Part shown: positions 10,935 to 22,399 of the stretch, one piece after another
Layout of the letters: every line of letters starts with the position of its first letter
Position numbering within the stretch: position 1 is the stretch's first letter
Assembly (NCBI GenBank): GCA_907163375.1
Contig: CAJQUW010016156.1
Coordinates: forward strand, 62,001-126,000
Reading direction: 5' to 3'
Length of the DNA stretch: 64,000 bases
Source of the DNA: Prostheceraeus crozeri
Taxonomy: Eukaryota > Platyhelminthes > Polycladida > Euryleptidae
Translations under genes and position numbers: made by a program
The notes under the pieces: model-generated
What the model saw: only the letters and a program-made list of their open reading frames with translations
Told to the model about the DNA's origin: nothing
The model's database searches: none

Positions 10935-12655
10935 CGAGATTTTTTTCCTTATATTTTCTTCAAGTTGTGGAAGCATCGGCGATTTAGAATTCTTGTCTAC
11001 AGATGTTCAGCAAAAATGCTCTTTTCAGAAACCATTGACATTAGAAATTTGATATTTTTTGCAATTAACATGCATAATCATTGAAGCACATGCATTAGGC
11101 ATGCCTACAATATAAATTTTCCTAATGGCAAGTGCCAATCCTGTTTTCCATTTCCATTTCTACGAAGATGATAAACAGTGATGAGTCAAAAAAGCATCAG
11201 GATCAAATGTTAGGTCAAACAGAGAGGAAGATAATACAAAATTTATTTGGCATATTTTAACAACTCTATAATGGACTCGATGTCACCCTGCAATGTTTCG
11301 ATATTATACGAATGTCATTTAAGGCCACACATCTTAGTTTTCACCTAGAATTGCATGTTAAACCAAAGCATTAATAAATTCGAGTAAGAAGAGATTATTT
11401 GGATATCATAATTCATATTAATACTGAGAAAAACAACCGCGAGAGCCCTAAAGCGGTATGTTTTTGGTTGTCAATATTGCCCGACTTTTTTCACGCATAG
11501 TGTGAATACATGTAGATCTTAATCATCCATATAGGGATGCATTCAAATCTTATGAAGGGAATATTCTATGAGGCAGTATACAAAAATGATGGAACGCAAA
11601 GCATTTAGTCAGTGTCCAGCTGAAGAAATGTTGTTGGGTAGCAATCGACAGTAGTGTCGATATTACCCGACATTTGTGCATCGAATCCATGTGACAATTT
11701 ACATGTAACTCAAAACAGCAAAAATATTTGACGGAGTCATTAGCACTAAGTGCAACTACCCCCTTCAGTTTGTCTACAACCGAATATTTGTGCGTGAAGG
11801 AGTTGACTGATTTGCCATAACCGGTGCAACAAATTGTAAAATTTGGCGACTGACTTCAAGCTTCGATATATATCAGAATGAGGCAATCAGATGCGCTGCA
11901 CCAAGCTTCTGTTGTACCTTTAAGAGCTAACTGCCTATCGGCGTAATTTACTACATACATGCACACGTTCCTGAAGTTCTAATGCATAGTTTAACTGTCG
12001 ATATTACCCGACTTTACACTAGCACATAGAACAATGATGTTTATTCGGTAGCTGTCGACAAATGTTGCATTGAGATTGATTGATTATTACTAAGCATGTA
12101 TCAATTCAAATTGCCAATGGTATTTCTACCCGTTTTTTACAATAAAAGGTGGTAAATCGGATTAAATTCCTTAATTGGTGAGTAATAAAGTTTTATGAAT
12201 ACTTCATCCTTCTTATTTATCATGTCACTTTTTGTCGTTTTTTATGTAAATTTGTTCACAAGCCATTATTCTTTAATGTACTTTCCATTTGTTTTTTACA
12301 GAATGTAAGTATTTTTATTTCAAATAATGAAGTGAAATAAAAATGGTCCAGCAAAGAAAGCTATTCCGGCAAAATCCTTTATAAAAATTAGTTGCAGATA
12401 TATTGAAAATCGTTGCTCTGATAAGTAAAGCTTTGTGAAATAAAGGTGATGACGTATTCTTAAGACTTACTTTATTAGCGATGCTGCCACTCGTCAATTA
12501 AGAAATTTAACCAATAAATACCATTTGCTAGTTTCTATTGTAAATAAGCCAGGGGGAAACACCATTATCTATTTAAATAGTTATATGCCTAATATCAATA
12601 TCCTAATAAGTTAATGCCAATGCAACAATTTTGTCTCCAGCTACGGAATAAATAT
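10935..12655. other. Unassigned intronic DNA with a recurring 16-base motif
   Basis: No gene was recognised. The motif GTC(A/G)ATATT(A/G)CCCGAC occurs three times, near 11472, 11656 and 11997. Its ends, GTCG and CGAC, are complementary. The sequences between the copies do not align by eye. Confidence 0.35.
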
Positions 12656-12661
12656 CATTGT

Positions 12662-12950
12662 TCTGTACGCTACGGGGTCCGCAAAGTCCCTCCACAAAAC
12701 TGTAAAGTGCTCTGCATCTGATGTAAACGACATCGGCTCTACAAATCGCCCGGTTGCCGATTGTTTAGCATTCCGACAACGATCTACCGGTCAATTCCTT
12801 GATGTCGCCAGTGCTTCGGCGCCTTGGTCTTCCTCTTGCTCTCCTGCCGTTGATTCGCCCTTCAAGAATGTAAGTGCTGATGTTGGTCGCTTTGATCACG
12901 TGGCCAAAGTACTGCAGCTTCCGCTTTCGAATGGTCATCATCAACTCTCA
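12662..12950 (-). pseudogene. LINE reverse transcriptase, C-terminal remnant
   Basis: The minus-strand translation shows RKRKLQYFGHVIKA, ILEGRINGRRARGRPRRR, then DIKELTG and SLSEC, followed by a stop and a further readable tail. The LQYFGH plus GRRARGRPRRRW-like pair is the hallmark C-terminus of a common animal LINE family. Only this short tail remains. It abuts the GIY-YIG remnant on the opposite strand at 13040. Confidence 0.7.
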
Positions 12951-13039
12951 ATGAGTCCCCAAATCCCGAAGTATAGATTCGTTGATACGATGAGCGGAGA
13001 ATACAACGGTAAAAATAGCAGGCAGAGTTCATTTTTGAT

Positions 13040-13200
13040 TAATTTGTGAAAATGAAATTTCCTTCAAGAAAACGTAATATGCAAAATAACATGTCAGAAT
13101 TGCAAGCAATGTTATATCGGCAATACTGTATGATATCGGCAGCACGTATTGCAAACAACATGATCCACTTTTGAATATTTACAGCACTGTTTGAAATTAA
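13040..13200 (+). pseudogene. Penelope-like GIY-YIG endonuclease fragment
   Basis: After a leader broken by stops, the plus-strand frame reads ENVICKITCQNCKQCYIGNT. The pattern N-V-I-x-x-I-x-C-x2-C-x3-YIG-x-T is the GIY-YIG entry motif of Penelope-like retroelements. Downstream the frame is lost; possible shifted matches continue to about 13400 but are not convincing. This is a short, decayed fragment. Confidence 0.45.
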
Positions 13201-15240
13201 GAAAGGTGGTACTCGTTTTAGTGATGCTATTAATTGAATAGTATAATATCACTGTAGACATGCCAATTCATCAGTTGACACTATCCAGAACAGCTGACAG
13301 CCACATGTTTATTTTCCTTGTGAAATGATGTCGGTATATCACTTGCCATTCTAGTATAGACGACAAGCTGTGCATCCAGACATGATCATCTGTCGAGAAA
13401 TCTTTCGATATCCATCGACATCGTTAATGCGTCTTGCAAAGAAAACTATTCTTCGATTATTCCTGAAGTTATCGTGTAATACTCGCACATGTGTGTTTAA
13501 TATGATAAGAATGGTCGCAGTAGTATTGTGTTCTTCGATCCAAGGTTAGGTCAAGCATAGGGTATAGAAGTTGTCGCAGTTAATCTTAGCACTCAGTACT
13601 TCGCCAAAACATAATAGATTATTGTCTCTGACGTCACAGACAGGGATGGGAAATTACTAATTGTTAATGCAATATTAAACTGCATTTTGTCAATCAATTA
13701 ATTGTGATCGCCTCTTCTGATCAATCAGGTATTTAAATGTCTATCTATGGTACTATTCCATGTAATCGCACCCTGTACTATTAAAAGGAAATCTATGACA
13801 GTGATATGACAGTGCTCAGATAATGCTACTTGCAAACTTTATCTATTGTCAGGTATTTTTATTGTCTTGCAAAATATTTCAATGTCTTGCAGAAAAGAAA
13901 AGGAAAAAAGGTAAAGTGATGTGATGTGGCAACAAGGAAGCAAACTTAAGTACTATTCATGCATTTCATTGCTTGTGTCTTATCATTTCCAACATTGATG
14001 TGATTTGAGGTGATTTTATGTCCACCAAGCACTCGTTGGACATTGGTACACCCGATACTAAATGCATGCACTTTTGTCAAACCTTCATTATGTCTAAGTG
14101 ATGAGCAAGGACAGGTATCGTCTGGAGTTTGAAGATATTAATTTCTGTTGGAAACAAAAACTGCTACTTAATTTTCTTACTATCAAATAAAGAAAGTGCA
14201 AATCAGGATTTTCGGGGTATATGAATAACTAGAGTGGGTGGAACGATCAATTGGTTGGAGCCTGACTGATAAGAACGCAAACACTATTACAATCGACATA
14301 ACTGCACACACGTAGGTATAACTCAGGCCTCCTACTGGACTAAAATGTCCTAAAAATTGAGGATGCTGTCTGCAATCCTAAAACTCAAGAAGTTTGATGA
14401 CTTCAAAATATGATCTCGTCATGATTATGTTTTGTTGCAAATGAATAAAACTTGCAGGCAGAAGTAACAAAAAACTTAGTATGTCTGCAATATGACTCAT
14501 GCTCGTCATGACTGCATTGCTGCTTCAATTGAAATCTACTTCGAATGAATTGATTACGTTTGATAGTACCGACTTTTTCTTGATGATAGAACAATGGAAA
14601 CAGGGAACTTAAAAACAAAGGTGCTTGTGACATTGAACACATTTCAACGGCTATTATGCTTCCCATGTCGTATATAAGATATTGCATTCAAGTTTGATGA
14701 GGTACATGCTGTCATTGTTCGAGTGTTCATGAAACGCATTTTTAAATATTTCGAACACAGAGACCACACACTTTGACGATTTGATAGAAACACATCCACG
14801 AGTGATTCCCTTCACTGTAAGATAATTTAAGGGTGTGATACGATTGTTTATCTGCATTGGGACCGTAGTTTCAGTATGTTTAATATTGTTATCGAAATCA
14901 CATTCATTTGTAAAGATGATTTCACAGTAATCAGAAACTCAGCTTTCATCCAATTGTTCGCCGTCATGCAACCACACCCATAATTTGAAGAATAAGCCAA
15001 GACGTCTGAAATAGGAATACTTATTTCATATATTTATCTCTTGTCATGAGTTAAACTCGGCAACAAATGCCAAAAGCTATCAACAGACGGTCTGATACAG
15101 CAAACATTCTCATGGAGATTCACCGTCTAAGCGAGCAGTGTAAAAGTCGAATTCGAATGACGCGACTGAAGCGACTCCAGCCGTGCGACTCGAGATACAC
15201 TGCTTGCGATTGTATCGCATTACCCCATTTCGAATCACGC
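13201..15240. other. Unassigned intronic DNA
   Basis: No gene, RNA or clear repeat was recognised. Several short open frames are present without motifs. Confidence 0.3.
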
Positions 15241-15248
15241 GTCTCCAT

Positions 15249-16061
15249 AGTGGGGTTTTCAATCCCAAGATCCCGAGATTATCGCATTTTTGCGGGATGG
15301 GATTATGAATTCCGGGATTCGTTGACATCTGTTTTTAGGCAGTTAGGCTGTATGAAGCAGTGTGAAGATGGAGTAACAATGCTCATCAATCCGTGCAAGA
15401 ATGAACATGAACGCATGTGAGTCCTCTATGGTGTGTTCTATACAGATGCAGTGCGTGAAATGTGAATGTTATGTTAATGTGCTGCAAGAACTAAATATAG
15501 ACTTCCCACTGATAGACTGTAAGTGTGTATTACTTATTCATGCATTTTTGTCATATAATGGAATTAATTTTAGTGCATCTTTGTGCATCATGCCAAAAAT
15601 TAGTTACTTCCATTGATTTCCATTGACTTGCAAAAAATAAAGCTATGTTCAGGCAGTCGAGAAAGAAGGAGACAGCATTATGGATAGAAGCGTAATATGT
15701 AATGAATTTATGAAGCGATTATTATACAATATCAGGCTTGTGGGACTACTAGACGTCACAAAAGTCGCGGGATTTCCATTTCGAATTGAAAATCACATAC
15801 CAGGTTTTAATGCGACAACGCATATTGTATACGATAACCAGATCAGTGAAAAGAAAACGTATCATTAAGTCACATGTCTATCTGATATCATCAGTTGTAT
15901 TGTACAGTGTATCGTTCAAAAGTCTCGTCTAAGAATTTAAAACAAAGCCTAGCACTGTTCAGCCTACGCTAGCCAAAGCATTATATCAGTAATCCATCAA
16001 GCTTGCTAATCCCGTGATCGCAAAAAATTACGGGATCAATGCCCGGATTTTAAAAACCCTA
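15249..16061. mobile_element. Probable non-autonomous hAT-like element
   Basis: The two ends are inverted copies. The left end reads GGGTTTTCAATCCC, GATCCCG, ATTATCGC, GCGGGAT. The complement of the right end reads GGGTTTTTAAAATCC, GATCCCG, TTGCGAT, CGGGATTA. The flanking octamers GTCTCCAT (15241-15248) and GTCTCTAG (16062-16069) match at six of eight positions, like a mutated 8-bp hAT duplication. Internal open frames have no transposase motif. A similar CCCGGGAT-rich stretch occurs near 37710-37745. Confidence 0.45.
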
Positions 16062-16239
16062 GTCTCTAGTTGTACAGAAGACGCGTCTATAGTAACCACA
16101 ATCATTTACGAACATGAATAAATGCACTCACTATATTGATCAAAAATGGCATTTAGTTGGTGGCTATGTACATGAACTTATAAATACTAAAATGCCTTAT
16201 GAACAGGAAAACACCGTGAGTGAATCAAGTCTAGTCAAG

Positions 16240-17140
16240 TCAAGTTAACTTTATTGATTCACAATAGTAGCGGTGAAAACATTACAAATATAAAATGTGA
16301 AAAGAGACTAAAATCAATGTAAGTAGGTAACAGAAAATCAGCGGTCATACTTGATGATCGAATCACCATAACGACGTGTAAAAGCATGTGGGGCAGTAAT
16401 GCAAGCTCGCTTCCGTACTCAATACTTGGTCGATCTTTCTGTAAACATGGAACGCAGTGGATGATCAACATAAGACTCGACCTGTCAGAACAGCGTATGA
16501 CAGATGGAATCAACAGCATGAGACAAGTCAGAAAATGAATAATGCGATGCACGACCTTCAACACGTAATAGTCTATTAAAAAGGTATTTTGGTAAGTTGC
16601 AAAAGCTTGGATACGAGTAAGTTAAAATAGAGCGAATATATGAGACAGCAATTAAAAATCACATGGTCGGAACAATTTGCTCTCTTCAAGTTACGAAGAA
16701 TATACATCTTACGAAAGCACTTGGATGTTGTTTTGTCTATATGCTCATTCCAAGTAAAATTGTCAGAAAAGATAACGCTAAGTAAAGTAACAGATTTAAC
16801 TGTAGGCATGGTGAGTGCAATCATCTGAAACTTCACAAACAAAATTTAATTCAATAACATCGTCAGCGTGCTTTACAAAAACAGAATTTTGAGAAATAGG
16901 TTTTAGATCGTCAGTGACCAATGAAATAAGATTGGACCAAGGACACTGCCCTGATGCACGCCACTGCCGACTTCAACTTGATATATGCTCAAATGGTCTG
17001 TCATTGGCAAAGACCGGACCGAAATCTTAGCTGACGAGCACGGACTGACAATTCCGACCTGGTTCCCATTGTGGGTGTCAATATTGATAATCTGACTAAC
17101 ACATCTCCGGGAGAGCAAATCACTAGTAGGCACTGGGCTC
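16240..17140 (-). pseudogene. LINE reverse transcriptase remnant with catalytic region
   Basis: Minus-strand frames read GVHQGSVLGPILF (the conserved G-V-x-Q-G-S-V-L-G-P motif), then an AADD-like catalytic box in a shifted frame, IFSDNFTWNEHIDKTTSK, ILRNLKRA, and near the end HAVDSICHTLF and HPLRSMFTE-like blocks. The order fits the palm, thumb and C-terminus of a jockey-like LINE. Stops and frameshifts are frequent. The 3' end reaches AACTTTATTGATTCAC near 16246-16262. It lies just upstream of exon 2 of the IQ gene, on the opposite strand. Confidence 0.72.
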
Positions 17141-17231
17141 TGCTTGCTTTATCAAGAAATATTCATTGCAGATGTTATAAACATGATCATCTTGGAATTA
17201 TGCATCAAATTGTCATCTTAATCAATTTCAG

Positions 17232-17535
17232 GCCACAGAGGTTATTCAGTCAGCCTTGCGAGGATACAGCAACCGTGAGAACTATCTTCGAAGAAGGCGA
17301 GATTCATTCAGTCCAGAATCACGATCCCGGCGTCAAACCAGTGCTGGCAGCAGTGGACGCCGGACTCCTCCATCCAGTGGTGATGACGGCGAAAACATAG
17401 AATTCCTACAGTCCGCGTTGCGTGGTTATAACGCGCGGAATCGTCAATTACGGCGTCTGAAGAGCGATGATGAAGACAGTCTCACCGGATCAACGGCATC
17501 TCGGCGGTCTACTCCCTTTGCTCGAAAATTCCAAG
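17232..17535 (+). CDS. IQ-motif gene, exon 2 (possible IQCE)
   Basis: Bounded by an acceptor (atcaatttcag) and a strong donor (gtaagt), this exon starts in phase 0 and ends with one extra base. It encodes about 101 residues: an IQ motif ATEVIQSALRGYSNRENYLR, an Arg/Ser-rich low-complexity spacer, then a third IQ motif ENIEFLQSALRGYNARNRQL and a Ser/Thr-rich end. The twin SALRGY cores suggest an internal duplication of the IQ unit. The phase matches the exon at 5200 upstream and the exon at 25127 downstream. The IQSALR wording is what points to IQCE; other IQ-repeat proteins remain possible. Confidence 0.82.
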
Positions 17536-17690
17536 GTAAGTTGAGGAAAACCAAGTTTTCATAATTACATTACTGCTGCTCCCATGTAAATGAAATGATC
17601 AATGACCCCATGTACTCGGAATATTAATTCTTGTGTTTCCATCGACACTTGCATTCACAACTTAGATACAACCGATTCGACGTTGTGATT

Positions 17691-17820
17691 TCTGTGGCAT
17701 AGTGGTGAAGTGCCTTGCTCAGCGATCTCTTGGTTTTGAGGTCGAGCCTTGAGTGTCACAGGAATTCCACAGGAAGGCATCCGGACGAAAGGCATCACAA
17801 CGCACCAAAAAGTCTGGAAT
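17691..17820 (+). mobile_element. tRNA-derived SINE, copy 3
   Basis: The head TCTGTGGCATAGTGGTGAAG, a box-B-like GAGGTCGAGCC, and the body CACAGGAAGGCATCCGGACG and GCATCACAACGC align with the copy at 1566-1757 over about 120 bases. It is cut before the GTCAGCACCG block. It sits in the intron after exon 2. Confidence 0.6.
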
Positions 17821-19194
17821 GCAAGTGCCCGTCGATGAATGTATCCAACAGAGATGGATTCGTCTGTCGCAGTTACTATAGAGGTGACTTTATCTTAGCC
17901 ATTGTATGCAATGGTAGAGGGAGGTGGAGAGAGTTGTCTCCTTTTGGCTTACATGATTGGCTAAGCGCGGAAAGTTGTATTAGGAACACACGAGCTAGCG
18001 TTGTCACATTGAAGTCTGAACATCCGCCAAGTGAACAGTGCTGCTTGTGACTCAATGTTTCTCCGTGACAAATTCGTCAGATGGAAATATTTTTCATATC
18101 GTTCGGCTTGAAAATATATTTTGAAAAAATATTTTTCATTACGTTCAATAGAAAATTGATCTTTTTGCCCCTCGGGACTAGTTCTAGCTGTGACCATCAG
18201 TATCAAAAAATGTCATCTCTAGACCAAACAACGAAGACAACGTAATTCACCTCTGTGATGTATCCTTATGTTCTTGTTTTTAAAGATGATTATAGCAGTT
18301 CAATTCCTCGTATAGAGAGGTGAAATGATAAAATGAGAGTTAAGCAATGTCCTATTATCTTTGTTATTCAGCGAGCACCATGTGTTTTCACATCAAAGGT
18401 GCGTCAAACGTTTGATCATACTTTGATGTGATTATCATCAAGTGCTCTTGCAAAGATGAGCTCTTTATTATCCTCGGTTACAGTGAAAACTAGATTAGAA
18501 AGCATTTGGGATAATTCACTGAATTATCATTGCGCAAATACTGCTTACTTAGTTTCAATCGACTTGATTGCTCATGTTGTATTCATGTCAAATAAACTTT
18601 TCTCTGTTTAATATCTGATTTTCACTTGAATAAATTCTCTCCCTTTTTTGTTAATTGAGCAGTTTGCTTACACTATAAACCATTACTTTACTTTTTCATT
18701 ATCCATTCATTAACTTTGTGGACCTTATGTTTGACGTACTATTGTAAACCTAAAACCAATGCTTAACATGCATTAGACTACGATTAACATGTGCTTTTCC
18801 TGTTACAACATAAGTTGTTGAAATACTAGCCTCTATAGCAATGCAGTTGTCCTAACAATCTTGTCAGGCATACAGAACTAGACCTGATGGAAAGATTGAG
18901 GACTTTCTGTTGATAAGCAGAATTATCATTCTTTTGATTTACAAGCGCTTTCCCTAGTCATCTACAGGCCATCTTCAAGCGTAAAACATAGTTTTTAAGT
19001 ACTAGAGATAGGGGCTTCACAATTCATGAGCGGGCGTGTTAAGATGAATGATAGTGATACAGACACTGAGATGCCCGCACGATTTTGTCGGGTATGTTTC
19101 AAGTAACACGAACTAGATAAACAGATAAATAGACAATAGATGGCTGACTTAGAAAACTTAAAAACATCAGAAGCTTAACACGACATAACAAAGC
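17821..19194. other. Unassigned intronic DNA
   Basis: No gene was recognised. A short local inverted pattern of AAAATATTTTTC near 18080-18135 is the only structure noticed. Confidence 0.3.
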
Positions 19195-19202
19195 ATTTGA
19201 AT

Positions 19203-19958
19203 CAGGGATGCGGAGTCCTATCATTTTGACAGGACTCCGACTCCGGGGGTTGATAGGACTCCGACTCCGGGTGGCAAGCTTAGTTTTTTGAAAAATTAAC
19301 TGGTAGCCTACATCACAGATCAGTATAGGCTTTCCTGAATCGATATTTAGTGATCATTGCATCAATTATCAATCATTTTCGATGAAAGTTTATCAAGTCT
19401 CTTTAAGTTGGATGCATGCGACACGGCTCCTCCCATCTTCTTGATGTATGCTTCACACGGTTTTCTCCAGTCTCTATCAGGCACGAAAATCCCCATCCTT
19501 CTCCAAAAAATATGAGTACACTTTCGATTTTAATATCCGCTTTAGAGGAGCCATCACACAGATTAACGTGAGGGTAAGATGCAATGTTCTCAAACAAACC
19601 AGTATTTCATTTTTGTCTCTGATGTGACCTTTGGCGCGCAGGTGTGATCGAGGCTAGGAAGGCTTGTCTTCTCTACTAAATCACCGAGTGAAAAGACAAT
19701 CCTTTTTTCACTATCACGGTTCATTCCCTCAACTATTATAAGCTTTGCATGCACAAGTGTTTGCAAAGTGTCTCTGCACTTTTGTTTGACGGAGAAAATT
19801 GACATCAAGACTATGACAGCTATGCACGAGAATAAATTATTTGCTTGTATTATATTATTTCGGGTCTAGTTGTAGGCCGGAGTCTGGAGTCCTATCATTT
19901 GATAGGACTCCGACTCCAGCAAAAATGATAGGACTCCGACTCCGACTCCACATCCCTG
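19203..19958. mobile_element. Non-autonomous hAT transposon with perfect 8-bp target duplication
   Basis: The element begins CAGGGATG and ends CATCCCTG. It is flanked on both sides by the identical octamer ATTTGAAT (19195-19202 and 19959-19966). CAGGG-type ends plus an 8-bp target duplication define the hAT superfamily. Just inside each end lie several GGAGTC/GACTCC blocks with TCCTATCA and TGATAGGA, forming local hairpins. The 756-bp body has two short minus-strand open frames without recognisable transposase motifs, so it depends on a transposase made elsewhere. Confidence 0.82.
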
Positions 19959-20075
19959 ATTTGAATAAACACTTATCAATCATTGAATTATCATCAGCTG
20001 TAGGAGCCAGGGCAAACCAAATGGGCGGTTTTAATGTGAAAACATTTATTTTGTGTCATACAATCCATTTCACAT

Positions 20076-20145
20076 GCCCCCCCCCCCGGCATGCATGATC
20101 ATCACGTATGCAGACCGATGTCACAGACCACGTGATCATGCATGC
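20076..20145. repeat. C-tract and GCATGCATGATCA hairpin
   Basis: A run of C (about 12) is followed by GCATGCATGATCA at 20089-20101, with its exact complement at 20133-20145. CACGT also occurs on the inner side of both arms. The loop is about 31 bases. The purpose is unknown; it could be a small palindromic insertion. Confidence 0.55.
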
Positions 20146-20689
20146 TGGTAGCATGTAAAATGCATGTATGAAACAAAATAAATTATTTTAACAAAGCATT
20201 TGACAAGAAGCTTAATTATAACATACTAGACTTTTTTTGATATGAAGTTGATCATTTCCATAGGATATTGACACCCTGGTATTATTCTTGTTATCTGTGA
20301 GCAATGACACTGCATTCGCGGTTGAGAATTCGTCACGCAATGGATGCATCATAAACTTTCTCCTCTTTCGTACTTACACAGGTTTACTGATTTTCAATGG
20401 ATGCTGTCGATGATACCCTTAGGAAGAAAAGAAAAATCTTTTATTATCTAGATTAGCTCTGAGATGATCGTGTGTTGAATTAGATAGGTTGTCGTGTTCT
20501 TTTATGCAGAACTTTAGGAAGTAACGTAGGATTCAGTTGATGATCTGACAAGCGCAATGCGCGGTTGTCAAGTTGTCAATGTATTACAGGTTGGCTGCCG
20601 ACCCGGGAATCCTGTGCAGCCCGGGAATCGCCCTTACAGTTTAGCGAAACAAGCAATTAGCCCTTAAGTAGCCCATGGAAAACATGCAT

Positions 20690-20868
20690 TGATTTATTTT
20701 GCTTCGTTTAATCAGCGCATTTTTTATTTCAACTTTTTCATAGAGAAACTCACTAATTTCAATTGATCTAGCAAATAAATATGGTCGACGTAGGTCTATG
20801 CAAACATGCACAGGTGTGCAACATCTAAATGGAATGTCTATTTGACTAATTTAAATTGTTCTGCTTCC
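20690..20868 (+). repeat. Flanking direct repeat, left copy
   Basis: This segment and 24525-24695 are direct copies with moderate divergence. Shared blocks include GATTTATTTTGC, GTCTATGCA, ACATGCACAGGTGTG, and ATCTAAATGGAATGTCTATT. The two copies bracket the Harbinger gene pair. They may be two insertions of one short family or a duplicated target region. Confidence 0.65.
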
Positions 20869-21119
20869 CGTTATTTACCTGAGTCGGCTGCAGTCGACCA
20901 ACAGTATTCTGGTTGAGCGTGGTAATTCATCTCAGACATGTATATGTAGGCTATCATGATCAGAACAAGTCACACTTCTTAATGTTTAATTAATTACTGA
21001 TTATATATCACTACCATTTACATAATCACATTATCGATACTGAATGTGCGAGTTTATCTTGAAACCAAAATTACGTCCATGTGCGTCAATTCATCACCTT
21101 TGTCAGTCGTTGTGACAGC

Positions 21120-21899
21120 ATGGAATACAAAGGAACGAAACGATCACCGCGATTTACCGAAGCAGAGCTTCATGCTTTGGTAGATAGCTGCATTGCAAGG
21201 TGGAAGATTCTTTGCTCAAACATCAACACTGATAGTGTGAATCATGAGAAGCAGAAGGCCTGGTTGGATATAGAGAAGGAAGTAGCATGTGTGAGCACGA
21301 GGACATCAAGACGTTGGCAAGATCTGAGGCGAAAGATACAGGTGGAAAGATCGAGAGTGAAGCCGAAGGCTCAGGAGATCAATCGCTTGCGGGCCATCAC
21401 AGGAAATCAAGCCTCAATCCCCGAATTGACAGATTTTCAGACCAATGTGGCTTCGCTGTTGACCCCGGAAGAGCTGAATGGGATTGAGGGATATGAACCG
21501 CCAGGTGCGATCCGACCAGATGGAGGTTCAGTGCCAGCAGCTATAGTGCCTGCAGTTTTGACACCACCAGCATCTGCACCAGCATCAACATCCGCAGCAT
21601 CTGCACCAGCAGTCCCAGTGGCTCCACTGGATGTACATGTAGATGTGTTGGAGCTTGCTGCGGAAGTCGATTCCGACTCCGATGGCACTTTCTTGCCCCT
21701 TACATCGCCCATAACAAGAATACCTTCCGGTCACTCTGCTACGACAATTTCGTCGGGGATCAAGCGAAAATCCAGTTCATCGCTGCAGGCCGAAAATCTT
21801 CAACTTCAAAATGAAAATTTGAAGTTGCAACGCGAAGTGTTAGAACTTCAGAAGAAGTACTATGATATGAAAGTCAAGAAACTGTTGAAGAAAGACTGA
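21120..21899 (+). CDS. Harbinger-associated Myb/SANT-like DNA-binding protein
   Basis: This intact 259-residue open frame was taken from the first ATG in frame; the frame extends upstream only without an ATG. Residues about 8-78 form a trihelical Myb/SANT-like domain with spaced tryptophans W28, W48 and W66 and basic recognition-helix residues RTSRRWQDLRRK. A Pro/Ala/Val-rich linker (about 127-170), an acidic patch (DSDSD) and a basic KRK follow. The last 40 residues form a leucine-heptad coiled coil (LQAENLQLQNENLKLQ). In PIF/Harbinger elements a Myb-like partner helps the transposase enter the nucleus and bind the transposon ends. The transposase gene lies convergently about 500 bases downstream, which supports that role. 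Lack of decay suggests recent activity. Capture as a host regulator (NAIF1-like) is the alternative. Confidence 0.85.
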   Translation: MEYKGTKRSPRFTEAELHALVDSCIARWKILCSNINTDSVNHEKQKAWLDIEKEVACVSTRTSRRWQDLRRKIQVERSRVKPKAQEINRLRAITGNQASIPELTDFQTNVASLLTPEELNGIEGYEPPGAIRPDGGSVPAAIVPAVLTPPASAPASTSAASAPAVPVAPLDVHVDVLELAAEVDSDSDGTFLPLTSPITRIPSGHSATTISSGIKRKSSSSLQAENLQLQNENLKLQREVLELQKKYYDMKVKKLLKKD

Positions 21900-22399
21900 T
21901 GCGTTGATTTTTCCTTTTGTTTTTTATAATATGTGTTTACTGTAAATATAAATGAGCTATATATGATGATTGTGTTCATTCTTATGCTTCCAGTAATAGG
22001 TTTCTGCATTTCTACAAGTAGGCCTATATAGCTACATGGATGCATGTACGTTACCACACTGGTTTCAGTGCTTCACATTATGAATCGGCAATCGACTTGT
22101 TGCTTATACCGAATAACTACCGGTATAATTAATCAACAATACATTTACCATTTTCTATACATACCGGTACTTAATTGATTATATAGATCATTAATTATAA
22201 GTTTGAAGTTTCTATTATACAATGTAGCATGGGAATGTAACCCTTTTGCAATTACATATAAGAAATCCAAAAGTTCACTCTCATTATTTTAGTACATGTA
22301 TTTGAAAAAAAACAATGGAAACAATTACTAACATTAAAAAAGTGAGATGACATGGTTCCGCACTGCAGTGACATGTGCATCTTCGGATGGTTGTTCGGA
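21900..22399. other. Spacer between the convergent Harbinger genes
   Basis: AT-rich spacer holding the 3' ends of both genes. A TTTTTATAATATG stretch follows the Myb stop codon. No other gene was recognised. Confidence 0.4.

Noticed and set aside
21437..21712. Minus-strand Ala/Gly-rich frame
   Set aside because: Shadow of the Pro/Ala-rich linker of the Myb-like gene on the plus strand.
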